Shown here piece after piece: positions 46,426 to 59,285 of a stretch of 64,000 bases of DNA (its first letter is position 1; each line of letters begins with the position of its first letter). This DNA is from Climacium dendroides. Lineage: Eukaryota > Streptophyta > Bryopsida > Hypnales > Climaciaceae. The stretch is taken from positions 25,291,029 to 25,355,028 of the forward strand of contig OX467083.1 of NCBI GenBank assembly GCA_950106755.1, read 5' to 3'. Both the position numbers and the translations under genes were made by a program. A model generated the notes under the pieces. That model was not told the origin of the DNA and made no database searches. It worked only from the letters and a program-made list of their open reading frames with translations.

Positions 46426-46446
46426 AATTCACATTTTGTTATAGCT

Positions 46447-49400
46447 AGCTTGTGTTAGAAAAATTAACTTAAAAAAATTATTGACTGTTTACTAGACTAC
46501 TAGACCACTAGAGAGAGCCAAATAGTAAAAATTTCAATTTCATTAAGTTTGAATTAAAAAAAATTTGATAATTAAACAAAATTATATATCAAATTCATGA
46601 GGTTTAGATTAAAATTTCAATTAATTTTATAGATTAAATAATATTCAATGTCTTTCTTGATCATCATTTCAAAAATATATTTATAACATTTACAATCACA
46701 ACAGGTGAGCATTTATATTTGCATGTACAAAAATAAAAACCAATTATTTATCACATATAATGCATAAAAAAGGAAGTGTAAATTCTACCATTGAAAGATA
46801 ATTCATTAATTTGGAAATGACAAAAAATATAAATAATCTTCTAGATGAAATTTTTTTTATCTTATCCATAATTCAAATTTATTAATTAAGACATCAATTC
46901 ATTAAAATTTTGTAGTTTAATTTTATATTTTTAATATTATGTATAATCCTTATTTTTAATATTAAAATATAAAATATTTAGACGATAAAATTATATTATT
47001 CATAGACAATAAAATTACATACAAAACTTGTAATCATTGAAAAATGGTTATTTTAACAAATGTTGAATATTAAATAATAAATTATATAATTCAATAATTT
47101 TTTTATAAATATCTTTTGAAATTATTTTGTAAATACTTTTGATTTGAAAATCTAAAATTTAATTTTTTATGTATAAGTTTTTTTGAATAATTATAGATCC
47201 TCTTTAAAAAAATCTAATTTACAAAAAATTCAAAGTACTTTTAATTGACGATAAGATTCATGTACCCCCCTTTTTATCAACTTAAAAATTTATCATTTTC
47301 ATGAAAAAAAATTTATAAATTATAATTTTCATATAAGAAAAATATCTTTAATTATATGTATTTCTATTGTTTATCTTATAAGGTGTGTTTTAATAATGGC
47401 ATTGTGTTGTTTTCCAATATTTATAATAAGTGATTTCATCCTCAAAATTGAAATATTTATAATATATAATATTATTATTTTTAATTTAAATTATGGAATT
47501 TATATATTAAAAATTCATAATAATATCTATTGTTGAAATCATTTGTTAGATAATTAATTTTTAATATTGTATTTTGACCTTTTTATTAATGAATATAATA
47601 TTAATATATAAATGAATGATATATTAATTTTTGCTTTGTGTATCATAAAAAATTATAAAATAATATAAATTCAATAAAATTTTGAAGTAGTAATAAGTTA
47701 TTTCTCAATTTCTATTTTATTATGAGCCTATAAAAAAACTATATTTATAGTAATTATTAGATAATCACCATTAAAATATCCAATTTAAAAAAATTTATAA
47801 ATGTTGGTAAAACTATAAGATAACATGTAATAAAGTTTGAAAAGATTACATTAAATATTATATTTATTTATTTATATTAAAAATTAAATAAGTATTGATA
47901 ATTAAATTTTATTATATTATAGATTTAGAATTTAGGATTAAGGGTCAAGGGATAGGAAAAGGCTAGTTGTGGTAGTTAAAAGTAGGTTTCAAAAATAGTT
48001 AACACTTGTAGACTTTTGATTTTTGAAGGGTCGATAATTAAGCTTTGGGTTTATAGAAAAGTGCTTCTCAATACAAGATAGAAATTATAAAGACTTATAA
48101 GAAGTTCAAAACAAATGAATATACAAAGTAGATGAGTGACACACACAAAAAAGTGAGCTTTATTCCAAACTAGTTTTGCTTTCAAAAAAAGAAAGTTCAT
48201 CAGTGGAAAGCATATATATAAGAGGGAGAAATGAATGTCAAGGTTTACCTTAAGTAGCCTTTTGAAAGGTACTAAGACATGGAGAATAAAGCAATTTATC
48301 ATGTGGTAGGTAGGAAAGACTCGTTGGTAGGTCAAACCTTCCAAGTTTGACTTGTCATGAGGTTGAAATTCTCAAGCTCAAGTGGTCTCATCAATAGGTC
48401 TGTCTTACTAACTATCTATTAATAATAAATAAATTTTGGAAAAAATTAGAAAAAAAACAAAAGAATTTTTTTGTCTACTTATTTGACAAACCAACTATCT
48501 AAGAACTAGGGCCTACAAACCAATACAAATGTAATTCTAAAAGTGGTCTCAAGAAACAACTTTGGATTTTGTAAAGAAAATTTTAAAGCTCCTAAGATTT
48601 CTCCAACAAATTAGTGGTTGAGGCAAAAAGTGTAGTTCTTGAAGCAAGACAAACAATATGGGGTTTAGGGTAGCCACCACATTGAGAGCTTCCATGTACA
48701 AAGAATAATTGAGTTTGTGAATATAAGGGCTCATTCAACTTTGGTTCATCATTTACCTCTGGTTCAACATTAACCTTGTTGTTATTATTAGAAAAGTAGA
48801 ACTACTTGCATGTCATAAATGACAAAATGAAACCTAATCCCTAAACCCTTGAAATCATTAAAAAAAAACATCAATTTAATAATCTATTTTATAAACCTAA
48901 TTTTTAGATAAATGAACTTTATTTTAGCTATATCTTTCTATATAAATATTATTTTGGCATTAAATATAATACAAATTTTATATATACTTATTTTAAAATA
49001 ATTTAAAATATTAAAACAAATTCATTGTAATTTCAAATTTTTTAATGTTGAAATTCTATTTATAATTGAATTTAAAGATTTTAAAGATTTTAAAAAATTA
49101 TAATGCATACTGAATTGACAATAAAAAAAAGCTGACAATAAGTTGGTAATTCAAAAATTTTAAATTTTAAAAATGTATACATTAAAATTCATCACTACCT
49201 AAAAAAATTAAAAATTGTGAAAATAGGTTGCAATTAGATTTTGATAATTAATATTATTAAATATAACAAGTGGTCCTATAATTGATTATAATAAAAATCA
49301 TATTACTTTTTGATTTGAAGGTTGAATTGAAAATGTTATTGATGATTGATTTGATAATTGGCATAATTTAAATACAATTGTAATGAATCTAATAAGTTTG

Positions 49401-50900
49401 AATTTTGTAACATTGTCAATATTATTTAATTAAATTGAAATTAATAGATATACTATAAATTTATATTTTAACTTTATAAAATTTCAATAAATTTTATAGC
49501 ATATGTGGTATGATATTAGGAAGTTAATCAAATATTTTTTTAATATCAAATAGTTATTGATAAATTATATTTTTGATATATTAATATTATATCACTAAAT
49601 ATTTAGAATCTTAAAATTTTTCACATAGATAATTTTGATTTTTGGAAAAGAATACTAGAGTATCCTAAAAATTGAATGATTATTAAAAATTATATTTAAA
49701 AAATTATAATAATTTTTTTGTGAATTTTTTTGATAATGTATATATATTTAATCATATTTTTTAACTTTTATCACTTATTTGTTCCCTTTCAAGAATATAA
49801 AACAATTGGTTTGGATTTTATTTAGGTAGCAATTGAAAAGTTTATCTATAAATTTGTTGATTTAGTAAGACTTTAGATTCATTTACAATATGAAATTTAA
49901 TGATGAGAAAATCCTATTATAAATTAAAGTCAAGCCACATATAATATTTGAATGTAAAATTCAAAAACATGTGAACATTTGTATAATGCATTTTTTGTTT
50001 ATTCCTCAAATATCCGAAAACTCCAAAATAGGGATTTTTTAAAATATGGAATGCTTGAACGATCTATCATTATGTGACTAATGTCACTTTTTAAATAGTA
50101 ATATAGTTTAAAATCAAATTTACCTAATTTTTGACACACTAACATTCTTATTCCCAAGGTTCATAATTCGGTTATAGTCCATTAACAATGCAATTGATTG
50201 AATAAATGTTGTCCTAGTCTTGTTTAATATGATTAAATATTTAGACATGATTCAACTTTGGTCAATTTGTCATGCAAATGTATGCTCTAACATTGAATCA
50301 AACTGTTGAGATAGTAATTTGAAATAAAATACATGTAGTTCTTTAATTTTTGCCTTTGATTTATATCATAGTCAATGTGTTTTTTATAGAACCTATATAT
50401 AGTTTCACCTAATGCAAAATGTATATGGATTCTATAAACTATGCCAAATTGGCTCAATATGCAAAAAGCTATGGGGGTATGATGTAATACTAGGGACTAT
50501 TTTTTTTTAACTTGCATTTAGGTCAAATTTTCAAATGTACACACAAGATTAAAATTTGGTGTGAAGACTTAGCAAATGAACAAGTAAATTTGGTAAATTC
50601 AACAAAAATTAATGGCATCTATATATGCATCTAAAATTATACTACTATAGAAAGGGAAGTATTGGATATATGGTGTAGGCAATCTAGAAATTTATAAATT
50701 ATCTATTAGACTCTAAATTTATATTTCCCATAGATAATGATTGTAAGTTAATTTTTTACTTAAACTTTACTTTTTTCTCAAAGTATCTTTAGTATAGGGG
50801 TTCATCCAAGGATAAGCCAACGTAGTCTATCGTATATGTACCTAATGTCACTTTTTCAAGTAGATATAAGTAATATGTAAACTAATTTCAAACAACATAC
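46447..50900. other. Extremely AT-rich gene-free stretch
   Basis: Long runs of A and T, with very few G or C bases between about 46,850 and 50,100. Short open frames such as 48,051-48,344 (-) have no supporting features. Confidence 0.6.
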
Positions 50901-51830
50901 CAGGAAGCATATTTTTTGTTCTTTTTCTCTTTCTTTCCCTACCCTTATTCCCAGGTTCTCTCAATTTGGTTGCCAGTCCATTACCACTATTGCAGACACA
51001 ATGTTCTAAGAGTCCCGGTCCTATATAGTATTCTAGGGTGGACAACACATCATGGGCAACACGTCAGGTTAGGCAACACGTCTTATACATGGATGCAGCC
51101 TATGACCTAATCATATATATACAAGATAGTACTTTTAAAGTATACAAATAATTCGTTAATTACTACCTTTTATGTGTTGGGGCAACATGGCCAGTAATTG
51201 CTCTTTATAAGCTTTTCGAATCTATGTGCAAAATGACTACACGTGGCAGTCTTAGTAGGCAACATGTCCAGTATGCAAAGTATGAAATGTTTATGACAAA
51301 GTACCAGATTCTTGGTCTTTGAGCTTTCTCCTTTCTTCTAAGATTGGGCAACAAGTCTCAGGGCAACAAGTCCAAAACCACGGGGTAAGTTGTTCCTAAA
51401 ACATACAAAAATATTTATCAACTATAAGGAATACTAACTTCCACAAATATGTCCAATTCTAAATCCCAAAATCTAAGTTATAAAATTTATTTTAGAAGTT
51501 GTGGGACTTATAGTCGCTCACAACCTAGGATCTAGACCCAAACCAGGGGTACGGCCCAAGGGCCGTTCGAAAAATTTGAACCTTTTTTTTAAATTTTTGT
51601 TTATGGTCAAATGATTAGGTCAAATCATCCAAATTTCAATCCAAAATTTCAATTTTAATATTATAAAATTTATTTTATAGATTAAGGGACCTATAGCCAT
51701 TTGTAGCCTAATGACCGTGAACTGCAAACGTATAACCATCACAGTAAACCTATGATTGCGCCGAAGGACCTAAGGCCGTAGGTCAGTCCTATGACCGTGG
51801 TCCAAGGTTGATCGAGGCAACAAGTCTGAA
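50901..51830. repeat. Dispersed GGCAACA(C/A)GTC motif family
   Basis: About eight copies of GGCAACACGTC, GGCAACATGTCC or GGCAACAAGTC occur near 51,054, 51,072, 51,180, 51,260, 51,347, 51,361 and 51,817, plus a variant at 51,049. All have the same orientation with irregular spacing. Confidence 0.6.
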
Positions 51831-53060
51831 TTTGGGGGTCCAAATCCCTAATTTTCTTCGGAGGGGAAAAGAAAACGCCGAGCCTCTGAATTCCAATCAA
51901 CTTGCTTCACCGAATTAGAGATGGATCCATGCCCGAATTGAGATCGCTCATCAATTGCTGAACTTGATCAGACAATTACTCTGTACCTGTAGATTTTCCG
52001 ATTTTCAATGCTCCGATCGCACTCCTGGATCTGAGTTCCTCAATTTTCCGTGAATTCACTGCACCTCCTGTCCAAACTTCCGTTTAATCACCTCACCTCC
52101 TGCGCCGAAACACTTTCAAATCATGTTGTCACTGCAGCGTTCAATCCACCATCAGTCCAAAACATCACCAGGAAATTTTTGATCTGAAAACCCCAACATT
52201 CCAATCAATTCCCAACCTTCACTGCAATTTCGCCACGTTGTTCGTCGAAATTCCTTCTGCGCCTGCTCACTCTATTGATTATGAGATCAATTCAGCCTGC
52301 CTTCATTTCAATCGACCGGTTGCCATACCAGCAGTTTTGATCTCGGTCGGATCGGAAACCTCAGCAGTTTGAAAAAAAAATTCTTAATCACTCTGTTGCA
52401 GAAAATTGCAAATTTCTAATTGCCAGCCTCCAATCAACCAAAACAATTTGCAGCCTCACTGCGCTTCGACACAATTTTAGATTTTGAGATTTGAAAATTT
52501 CATAGATACAAACACACTAGAGAGCACTTACACAATTACAAATATCACAGCAAAAGAAATGTTTCACAATCATAGATAACACAACAAAAATTTGCACAGA
52601 AAAGACTTCAAATTATAATCGCGCAAAAATTACAATGACGAGTGCTTCTTCTTGAATGCACTGTAACTTAAAGAATAAAATATTTTGTCTTTTAAGAGTC
52701 GGGAAGAAGGTCCCGCGCCTCTCCCAATCGTTTTTCATCCCATTTGATGCCTCGTTCATCCATATCTGCAACCCATTCATCTTTTTGGCACCTTTTGGAA
52801 TTTTCCATCCATCTAAGTGGTTTTCATCCATTCGGTACTTCATCCATCCAAATTGCCCCATTTACACTGCATAAAGTTTGAAAACTTTTTTTTTTTGGAT
52901 TACTTTTAGCTATTTTTTGCTTTTTAGTGTTTTTAGCCTACTTTTAAGCTATTTTTCCTACTTTTTAGACTACTTTCTACAAACTTTTCCAATAAAAACT
53001 AAAAAGTAACCTAAAAACCAAAATCTTTATTCTACAATGATGCTTTTAAATATGTCATAA
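51831..53060. other. GC-moderate stretch with TCATCCAT repeats
   Basis: About 51,840-52,480 is less AT-rich than its surroundings but shows no coding sense I can recognise. At 52,728-52,858 the word TCATCCAT recurs several times. The 82-codon minus-strand frame there (52,613-52,861) is repeat-driven. Confidence 0.45.
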
Positions 53061-53079
53061 ATAAGCCACAATTGAGTGG

Positions 53080-54540
53080 TCATTTAGCCCATGGGTTTTG
53101 TTATTGCAAAAATTTCAATTTGATGTTGTTGTAAGACCTAGTAAACAACATACCAATGCTAATCATTTGTTTAGGTTAATTGATTTGATGGTACATCTAA
53201 ATTGGGAGACAATTACTTAGAGGATGATGCACCAAATGTTCAATTGTTTGAGGTTGATATTATTCACCCCAAGTATGGTGATATTTTAGCTTGTTTGATC
53301 TATAATAAATTTTCTATTGGATTTGGGTCAAATTAGCAAGTTGCCTTAGTTAAAAGGTGTGCCCCTTATACCCTAGTTGCAGAAATACTTTACGTCATGA
53401 TAATATATTAAGACGTTGCATTTATAAAAGTGAGGTACCAACAATTTTAGAAGGTTGGGTGTCATTTTGATGTATATGGCAGGCATTTTGTAGGAGATGT
53501 CACTACATGGAAAGTCCTATTGGCCAATTATTGGTGGCCTTCACTATTTAAAGATGCACACACATATGCTTGTAGGTGTGATCCATGCCATGGGTGGAAA
53601 AACCTACACCCTCTACTACTATGCCACTTGTCCCATTAATTGCATTGGCTTCATTTGACAATGGGGAATTAATTTTGTGGGGCCAATTGCTCATGTCACC
53701 AACCCTAGTAGAAAATAGTATATTCTTGTGGCAATAGACTATGCCACTAAGTAGACAAAGGCCATTCCAACTAGAAATATTGATGCCAATATAATTGCTA
53801 GTTTTTTATTTTAAAAAATATATAATTTCTCGATTCAAGTGTCCCAAAGAACTTATGGGCAATATGGATACACACTTTTTGAATCAGTTTATTAAGGAAT
53901 TGACAAATGAATATTTAATTAAATATAAGAAGACATCTCCCTACCATCCTTGAGCCAATAGGCAAACATAAAAGACAAATGGGCTATCGTGTAAAATAAT
54001 TGCTAAAACTATAAGTGGGGTTGGTATCAATTGGGGGAAAAAGCTATGGAATACCCTATGGGTGTATCATACGGTCTATAAAAGACACAATGGGATTTAC
54101 CCCCTTCCAATAGTTACGCAAGCAAGAAACTATTTTTTCCATAGAATTTGAAATTCCTTCTTTATGAGTGGCAATTCAAAATCAATTAGGGGATCAAGAG
54201 AGTTTACAACATTGGTTGGGAACCTTAGACAATTAGATGAAAATTTTAGGGATGTTTATTTAAATGTCATAGCTATCCAAAAGTAGCATAAATCTTATTA
54301 TGATAGTAAGCTTGTCCCTAAGTCTTTTGATTTGTTTTTACTATATGATAGTCAGTTTTCAAAATTCCAAGAAAATTTCAAATTAATTTCAAATTTTTTA
54401 TGAAATAGTCAATATTAATCCTAATGGGTCAACACAACTTAAAGACTTTGAAGGCAAATTATTACCAACTAGGATTAAGAATTATTGACTTAAGCCTTAC
54501 TTTCTTAAATGTTGGGATCAACATTTTTTAGGGAGTAGTG
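53080..54540 (+). pseudogene. Ty3/gypsy pol remnant (RNase H end and integrase)
   Basis: Plus-strand translation, with many stops, shows FQFDVVVRPSKQHTNANHL (the end of gypsy RNase H), then the integrase zinc region (GRHFVGDVTTWKVLLANYWW, CRCDPC). Weak core segments follow, and TSPYHP with ANGQTE-like remains near 53,930-53,970. Order and motifs are those of Ty3/gypsy. The polypurine-like TTTTTTAGGGAGTAG near 54,520 may mark the start of the 3' LTR. The enzyme is long dead. Confidence 0.85.
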
Positions 54541-57500
54541 ACTTAAGAGTGTTAATTTTAATAGGTAATTCCTCTTAAGTATTTTAATATATTTAAAAAT
54601 TAACGATGATAGTTTAAAATTATAAAAAATTGTAAAATGATAAAAAAAAAAAATGATGACAATTTAGCTTAGTAGGAAGAATAAAGTAGTCGTTAAGTGC
54701 CAAGTGAAATCTCAAACAAAAATCCAATTAGGGTTGCCAATTTTGTCTCTATAGCTGTATCGCTAATTAGGTGAAACTTATGATTAACCACAAGCAAAGG
54801 ATTGGTAGTGCAAAGTGCAAAGAAAGAGGCCAAATTAGAAGCAATTGCCAAAGAAAAGTAAAGATTGTAGGCTCTAAGTGAAATGCATATAGTTCTTGAT
54901 CTTGAGTAGGTGATTTTGGAGGGAAATTGTATAACAAGAGACCCAAATCATCAAATGGAGAAGAAACCCTAATTAAAAAGAAGTGCAATAGCAACATTAG
55001 TCTTGCTTCACCTTGAAGGGTCCTTAACCAATTTGGAGTGCTTTGCTATAGAATAGATTGTACAACCTCCCAATTTGATATAAAAGGATCCCAAGTTTTA
55101 TCATTGTCTACATTGATATTCATAGGATTTGGATGCCAAATTGGTTGTGGTTTGGTGCAACTAGTTGAGCAACTAGCCTATAATCTCATGTGGATTTGAA
55201 ACACCAGACAATTGTTACCAAAGTTATTTGCGATTTTTGCTTTAGCATTATCATCATTGTGATCCAGTTTACTTTCAAAATAGTATTTTGTAGTTGCCTT
55301 GGTCTATTGCCCTATTGGTGTAAGTAGTTCAGATTTAAGGTAGATTACCAAGTTGGTGCTTGGTGCAGTATAGATATGACAATTCTAAACAAGTTGCATT
55401 ACCATTTGGTGAGGCACTGGAGCTAATGTATATATTGTAGTTTTTGCCAAGCACCTACTAGGTCTTTATAGGAGATGCTTCCGAGGTGATGGGTACTCAT
55501 AACCTCCCTATGTAAAATAGCAACGTTGATTGGCTAGAAATGAAGTTGAAAGAAGATGAATTAATGCATTGTAGTATTAAAAAAATAGTATAAAAAATAA
55601 CAACAAGGGAAAATATAATAAAATGGGTTCTTTTGGGAGAAAACTCAAGTAGCTAAGGTTACACATAGATAAATGAGATTTCATTTAGGAAACAATATGT
55701 TAATTGGCTCATAAAGAAATGTTTATGTACTATACATTTCAAAGGAACATCTAACTATGTTTGTCAATTAATATACTAAGGATGTGATTCCATGTGTATG
55801 TTGTAAACTATCATTAAATTGAAAAAAAAACATTTTGGGATATCAAAATAATATTCACTCAATGCATCATTGCTCATAACAATAGTCCATTTTACATAAT
55901 TGTTTTAAAATCCATAGTCATGCCATATTCTCAATTTTTATAGTCAATGTCCATAATCAATTTTTATAATTTCTCCTCGTTCATTTAATTTTTATAATTA
56001 ATTTTACAACAACTCTTTTTAGTCAATTACTTTCAGCTTTTATAGTTTATAGTGACTAAATATCAATCTAAAATTTTTAAATAATTTTCAATAACTATGT
56101 GGTCTTATTAATTTTTATTGCACCTTCAAACTATGGAATAATATCAATTTCAAATCATCTTACTAAACGATATTTATTGGCATCTCACAATTTAAATTCA
56201 CTTGCAATCATTCTTACTTTAATTACATTTAATTATTTGACAATAGTCTTCAATTATTATAAAGCCTTGTTTGGTAATTAATTAGATGTCTTGCATTCTT
56301 TATAGCAATAGTCAATGTTCATCTTTAGTTTTTATAAAATATAACACATTCATAGTAAAACTAAAATAAAAATGCATGTTTGCAATTCATCACTTATGCC
56401 CAATGCACTCATGTACTATGGATAATTATTATACAATTCTCTCACAATAATTAACACTCAAAATTATTACAATAGTCTAATTTACATCTCAACAACTTTA
56501 TCACTCATTAAATTTCCAATAAAATTAATTTGAACAATATGTGCTTGTATGCGACAAATCTAAATCAAACACATATAACATTTATAGTTCATTAAATGCA
56601 ATTTTACACAAGTACACATTTAATTCATTGCAAAATAATTTATAATACTTTAAAAAATTTAGTGAAAAAAATACACAAAATAGTTCATGAAAGACACTCA
56701 AAGAAAATGCATATACAATAATGTTCATAGAAAAATGAAATACACAAAATAAGAAAAACAACACTCATTTGTTCTTCTACAAAATGAAATTTCTAACTAT
56801 ATGTACTTAAAATCTTCTTGCTTGACACCTTTTCATTCATAACCGTCCATATTTGTTCTTCTGATTTCTTAGGGGTGCAATAAGTGGTAGAAGTAGAAAC
56901 ATAGGAACAAACAAATGTAGGGGGACAAAAAGACATTGGGCTTAAAATTCTAATTTGATTAATTATCTATAGTGCATGTAAAATGTCATTAGGTATATTG
57001 TAAATACTATAAGGTGTGGAAAAATGGGATGCATTAGGAAAAATCAGACCTAACATATCCCCTTCTTTATTAATTCAATGGGACAAAAGTCTTAATTATG
57101 AGTTTAGGGATGGCATTTAATTTCACATTTACACTACATTGTTCTTTTATTATAGATTCTTTAAGCTTTGATGATTTAATTTACATATTAGTTTTAGTTT
57201 GAGAATTAAATGAGGGTCATGAACCTAGCACATGTAATCTATGTTATATTTAGTCCAAACTTTTATTAAGTACAACTAAATATGTGTTGTATTTACCAAC
57301 AACTACGAACTAGTAAACTACCTTACTGAACATTTTAATTGGCCTCCAGTCAAACTCTAATAAGACTTAAGTTCATAACCACATCACATATTCATTAGTA
57401 AGGATTCTTGATCTAGCAATTACATGTTTAGAGGGCCATATAAGTTATTTGCATTGGTTTGAGCATAATTTATTAAATTCTCACATCAAGTTGACGGTAT

Positions 57501-58800
57501 GATGGTATGCTCGACTTGCCTAAGTGCTTGAGCCACATACACTGTCTATACTTACGACTTTACATATTGATTTTCTCACAAAGGGCTTTGTATTTCACGA
57601 AGAGCTAATAATGCTTTTAGGTTGTATGATCACAAAGCTTTAAAACTACACAATTGCTTGAATCTTCTCTCTTTAGCTAAGGCTCACATTTTTAGCCTTT
57701 GTTTGTTGCTTCTACACGCATTACTGCTCTCTAGAAAATAGGCTTAGAACAAAGCATTTTTGTCAAAGATGGTTTCCATTCACTTAGTCTACCTGAAATT
57801 GTTAGTTTTTTTTGTGTTTATATGCTTCTTAATATAAGGTTTGGACTTCTTAAAATATTCTCCAATAATTTTTCTTTACAAGACAAATGAAATTGACATC
57901 TAACCCAAATTGTTTAATACTTTTTAGAGCTTTGTGAATTAGATAAAAATTTGTAGACATTAGAGTGCTAAAAGATTAGTAATCCCCTTGATTGTGAACC
58001 CTAAACCCTACACCAAATTTTGTAATTTTGAGTAGTGCAAAAAAATTGAACTAATATAGCATATGATATATTCATGGCAATTGGAAAATACAATTAATAT
58101 ATACCCCCTTTTTAATGAGCCAAGAGGTGTAAGTACACTAGACCCATGCATTTTTGGCAAAAACCTACTATACTTTTTTGAATGCAAAGTACAATTTTGT
58201 ACTTTCTGTACATTGGTGCATTTGATCTTGGCCATTGGTTTGGGATGATGTGAGAGTAATTAGCCAATGTTTATTTAGGCCATTGGGGTGCAATTTTTTG
58301 ATAGAAACTACCAAAAAAAAGCAATGGATCAAAACTAAATTCAAATATTCAATTAACAACCCACGTACCAAATTTGAATGATCAGTTGTATTAACAAGCT
58401 TGATTGCCTCATCTTTAGTGGCAGAATCAATTTGAATGGCCTTGGAGCATCCGATGACTAAATATTTAAAAAGCCACATGAGTTTACCCTCTCATAAAAA
58501 TTAGCTTAGGTAAAATGGCTAATTTTCCTTATTAACAGTTTAGATTTTTTATCTTTATGTATTCAAACAAATATGAGAAATGGAGAAAGCAAATGAAAAG
58601 GTTAGTTCTTGAAATGAATTTATACTAGATATGTCCCAGGATATGTTAAATTTCCTAAAGTGGTCAATAAAAACTCCATAACTAACAATGTAGATATGAG
58701 ACCTTTGAATATCCCATGACAATTGGGATTTTTATATGTGCATACATAATCTAGGTAATGGTCAAATGCTATTCATATGTGGATTCAATCTTGAATCCGA
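54541..58800. other. AT-rich intergenic stretch
   Basis: No gene supported. The part just after 54,530 may include a decayed gypsy LTR. A telomere-like GAACCCTAAACCCTA occurs near 57,998. Confidence 0.5.
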
Positions 58801-58824
58801 TTTTTTCTCTAGCATAAATTCAAG

Positions 58825-59285
58825 ATTTAAAAAGCAAACAAATTAGCTCCTCATGTTTTATTTGCTCCCCATTTTCCTTTAGAAAGGAATCTACTTGAAC
58901 CTAGATTAATTTGGTGGATCCATGTGATCTATTGCCACATTTTATATGCAAACATAATTTAGGGTAATATGTGTCTGGAATTAATTATTTTAAATCCAAT
59001 TTTTGATCCGTAGGTTAGAGATTTAAAAAGCAAAAATATGAACTCCCCATTTTTTATTTGTTCTCCATTTTTATTTTAGATAGAAATCTACTTGAACATA
59101 GATTAATTTGGTGGATGTAATCTATTGCCACATTTTATGTGCATATGTAATCTAGACTAATATGTGTTTGGGATTACTTATCTTGAATCCAATTCTTGAT
59201 CCATAGGTTAAAAAACAAACAAATTAGCTCTCCATTTTTTAATTTGTTCTCCATTTTTAAAAAATGGAATCTACTTGAAATATTT
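58825..59285. repeat. Tandem repeat of about 190 bp, 2.5 copies
   Basis: Units begin AAAAAGCAAACAAATTAGCTC near 58,829, 59,023 and 59,211. Each holds TTTGYTCYCCATTTT, GGAATCTACTTGAA and, in the first two, TAGATTAATTTGGTGGAT and CTATTGCCACATTTTAT. Confidence 0.85.

Larger units (their letters stand above)
28370..46446. mobile_element. Candidate giant (~18 kb) CACTA-ended DNA transposon with cargo genes
   Basis: The left end CACTATAATAAAATGTG (28,370) matches the reverse complement of the right end (46,446 inward) at 14 of 17 positions, and weaker similarity runs on to TATGACT about 40 bp in. AGC lies outside both ends (28,367-28,369 and 46,447-46,449), a possible 3-bp target duplication. TATGACT/AGTCATA motifs crowd just inside both ends, as in CACTA subterminal regions. 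A second inverted pair of 22 identical bases sits at 30,562 and 46,296. Inside are a transposase-like gene, three further genes and several nested repeats. The outer ends are imperfect, so the true borders could be the inner pair. Confidence 0.6.

Noticed and set aside
52613..52861. 82-codon frame rich in Trp, Met and Asp
   Set aside because: It is driven by repeated TCATCCAT words and has no family features.
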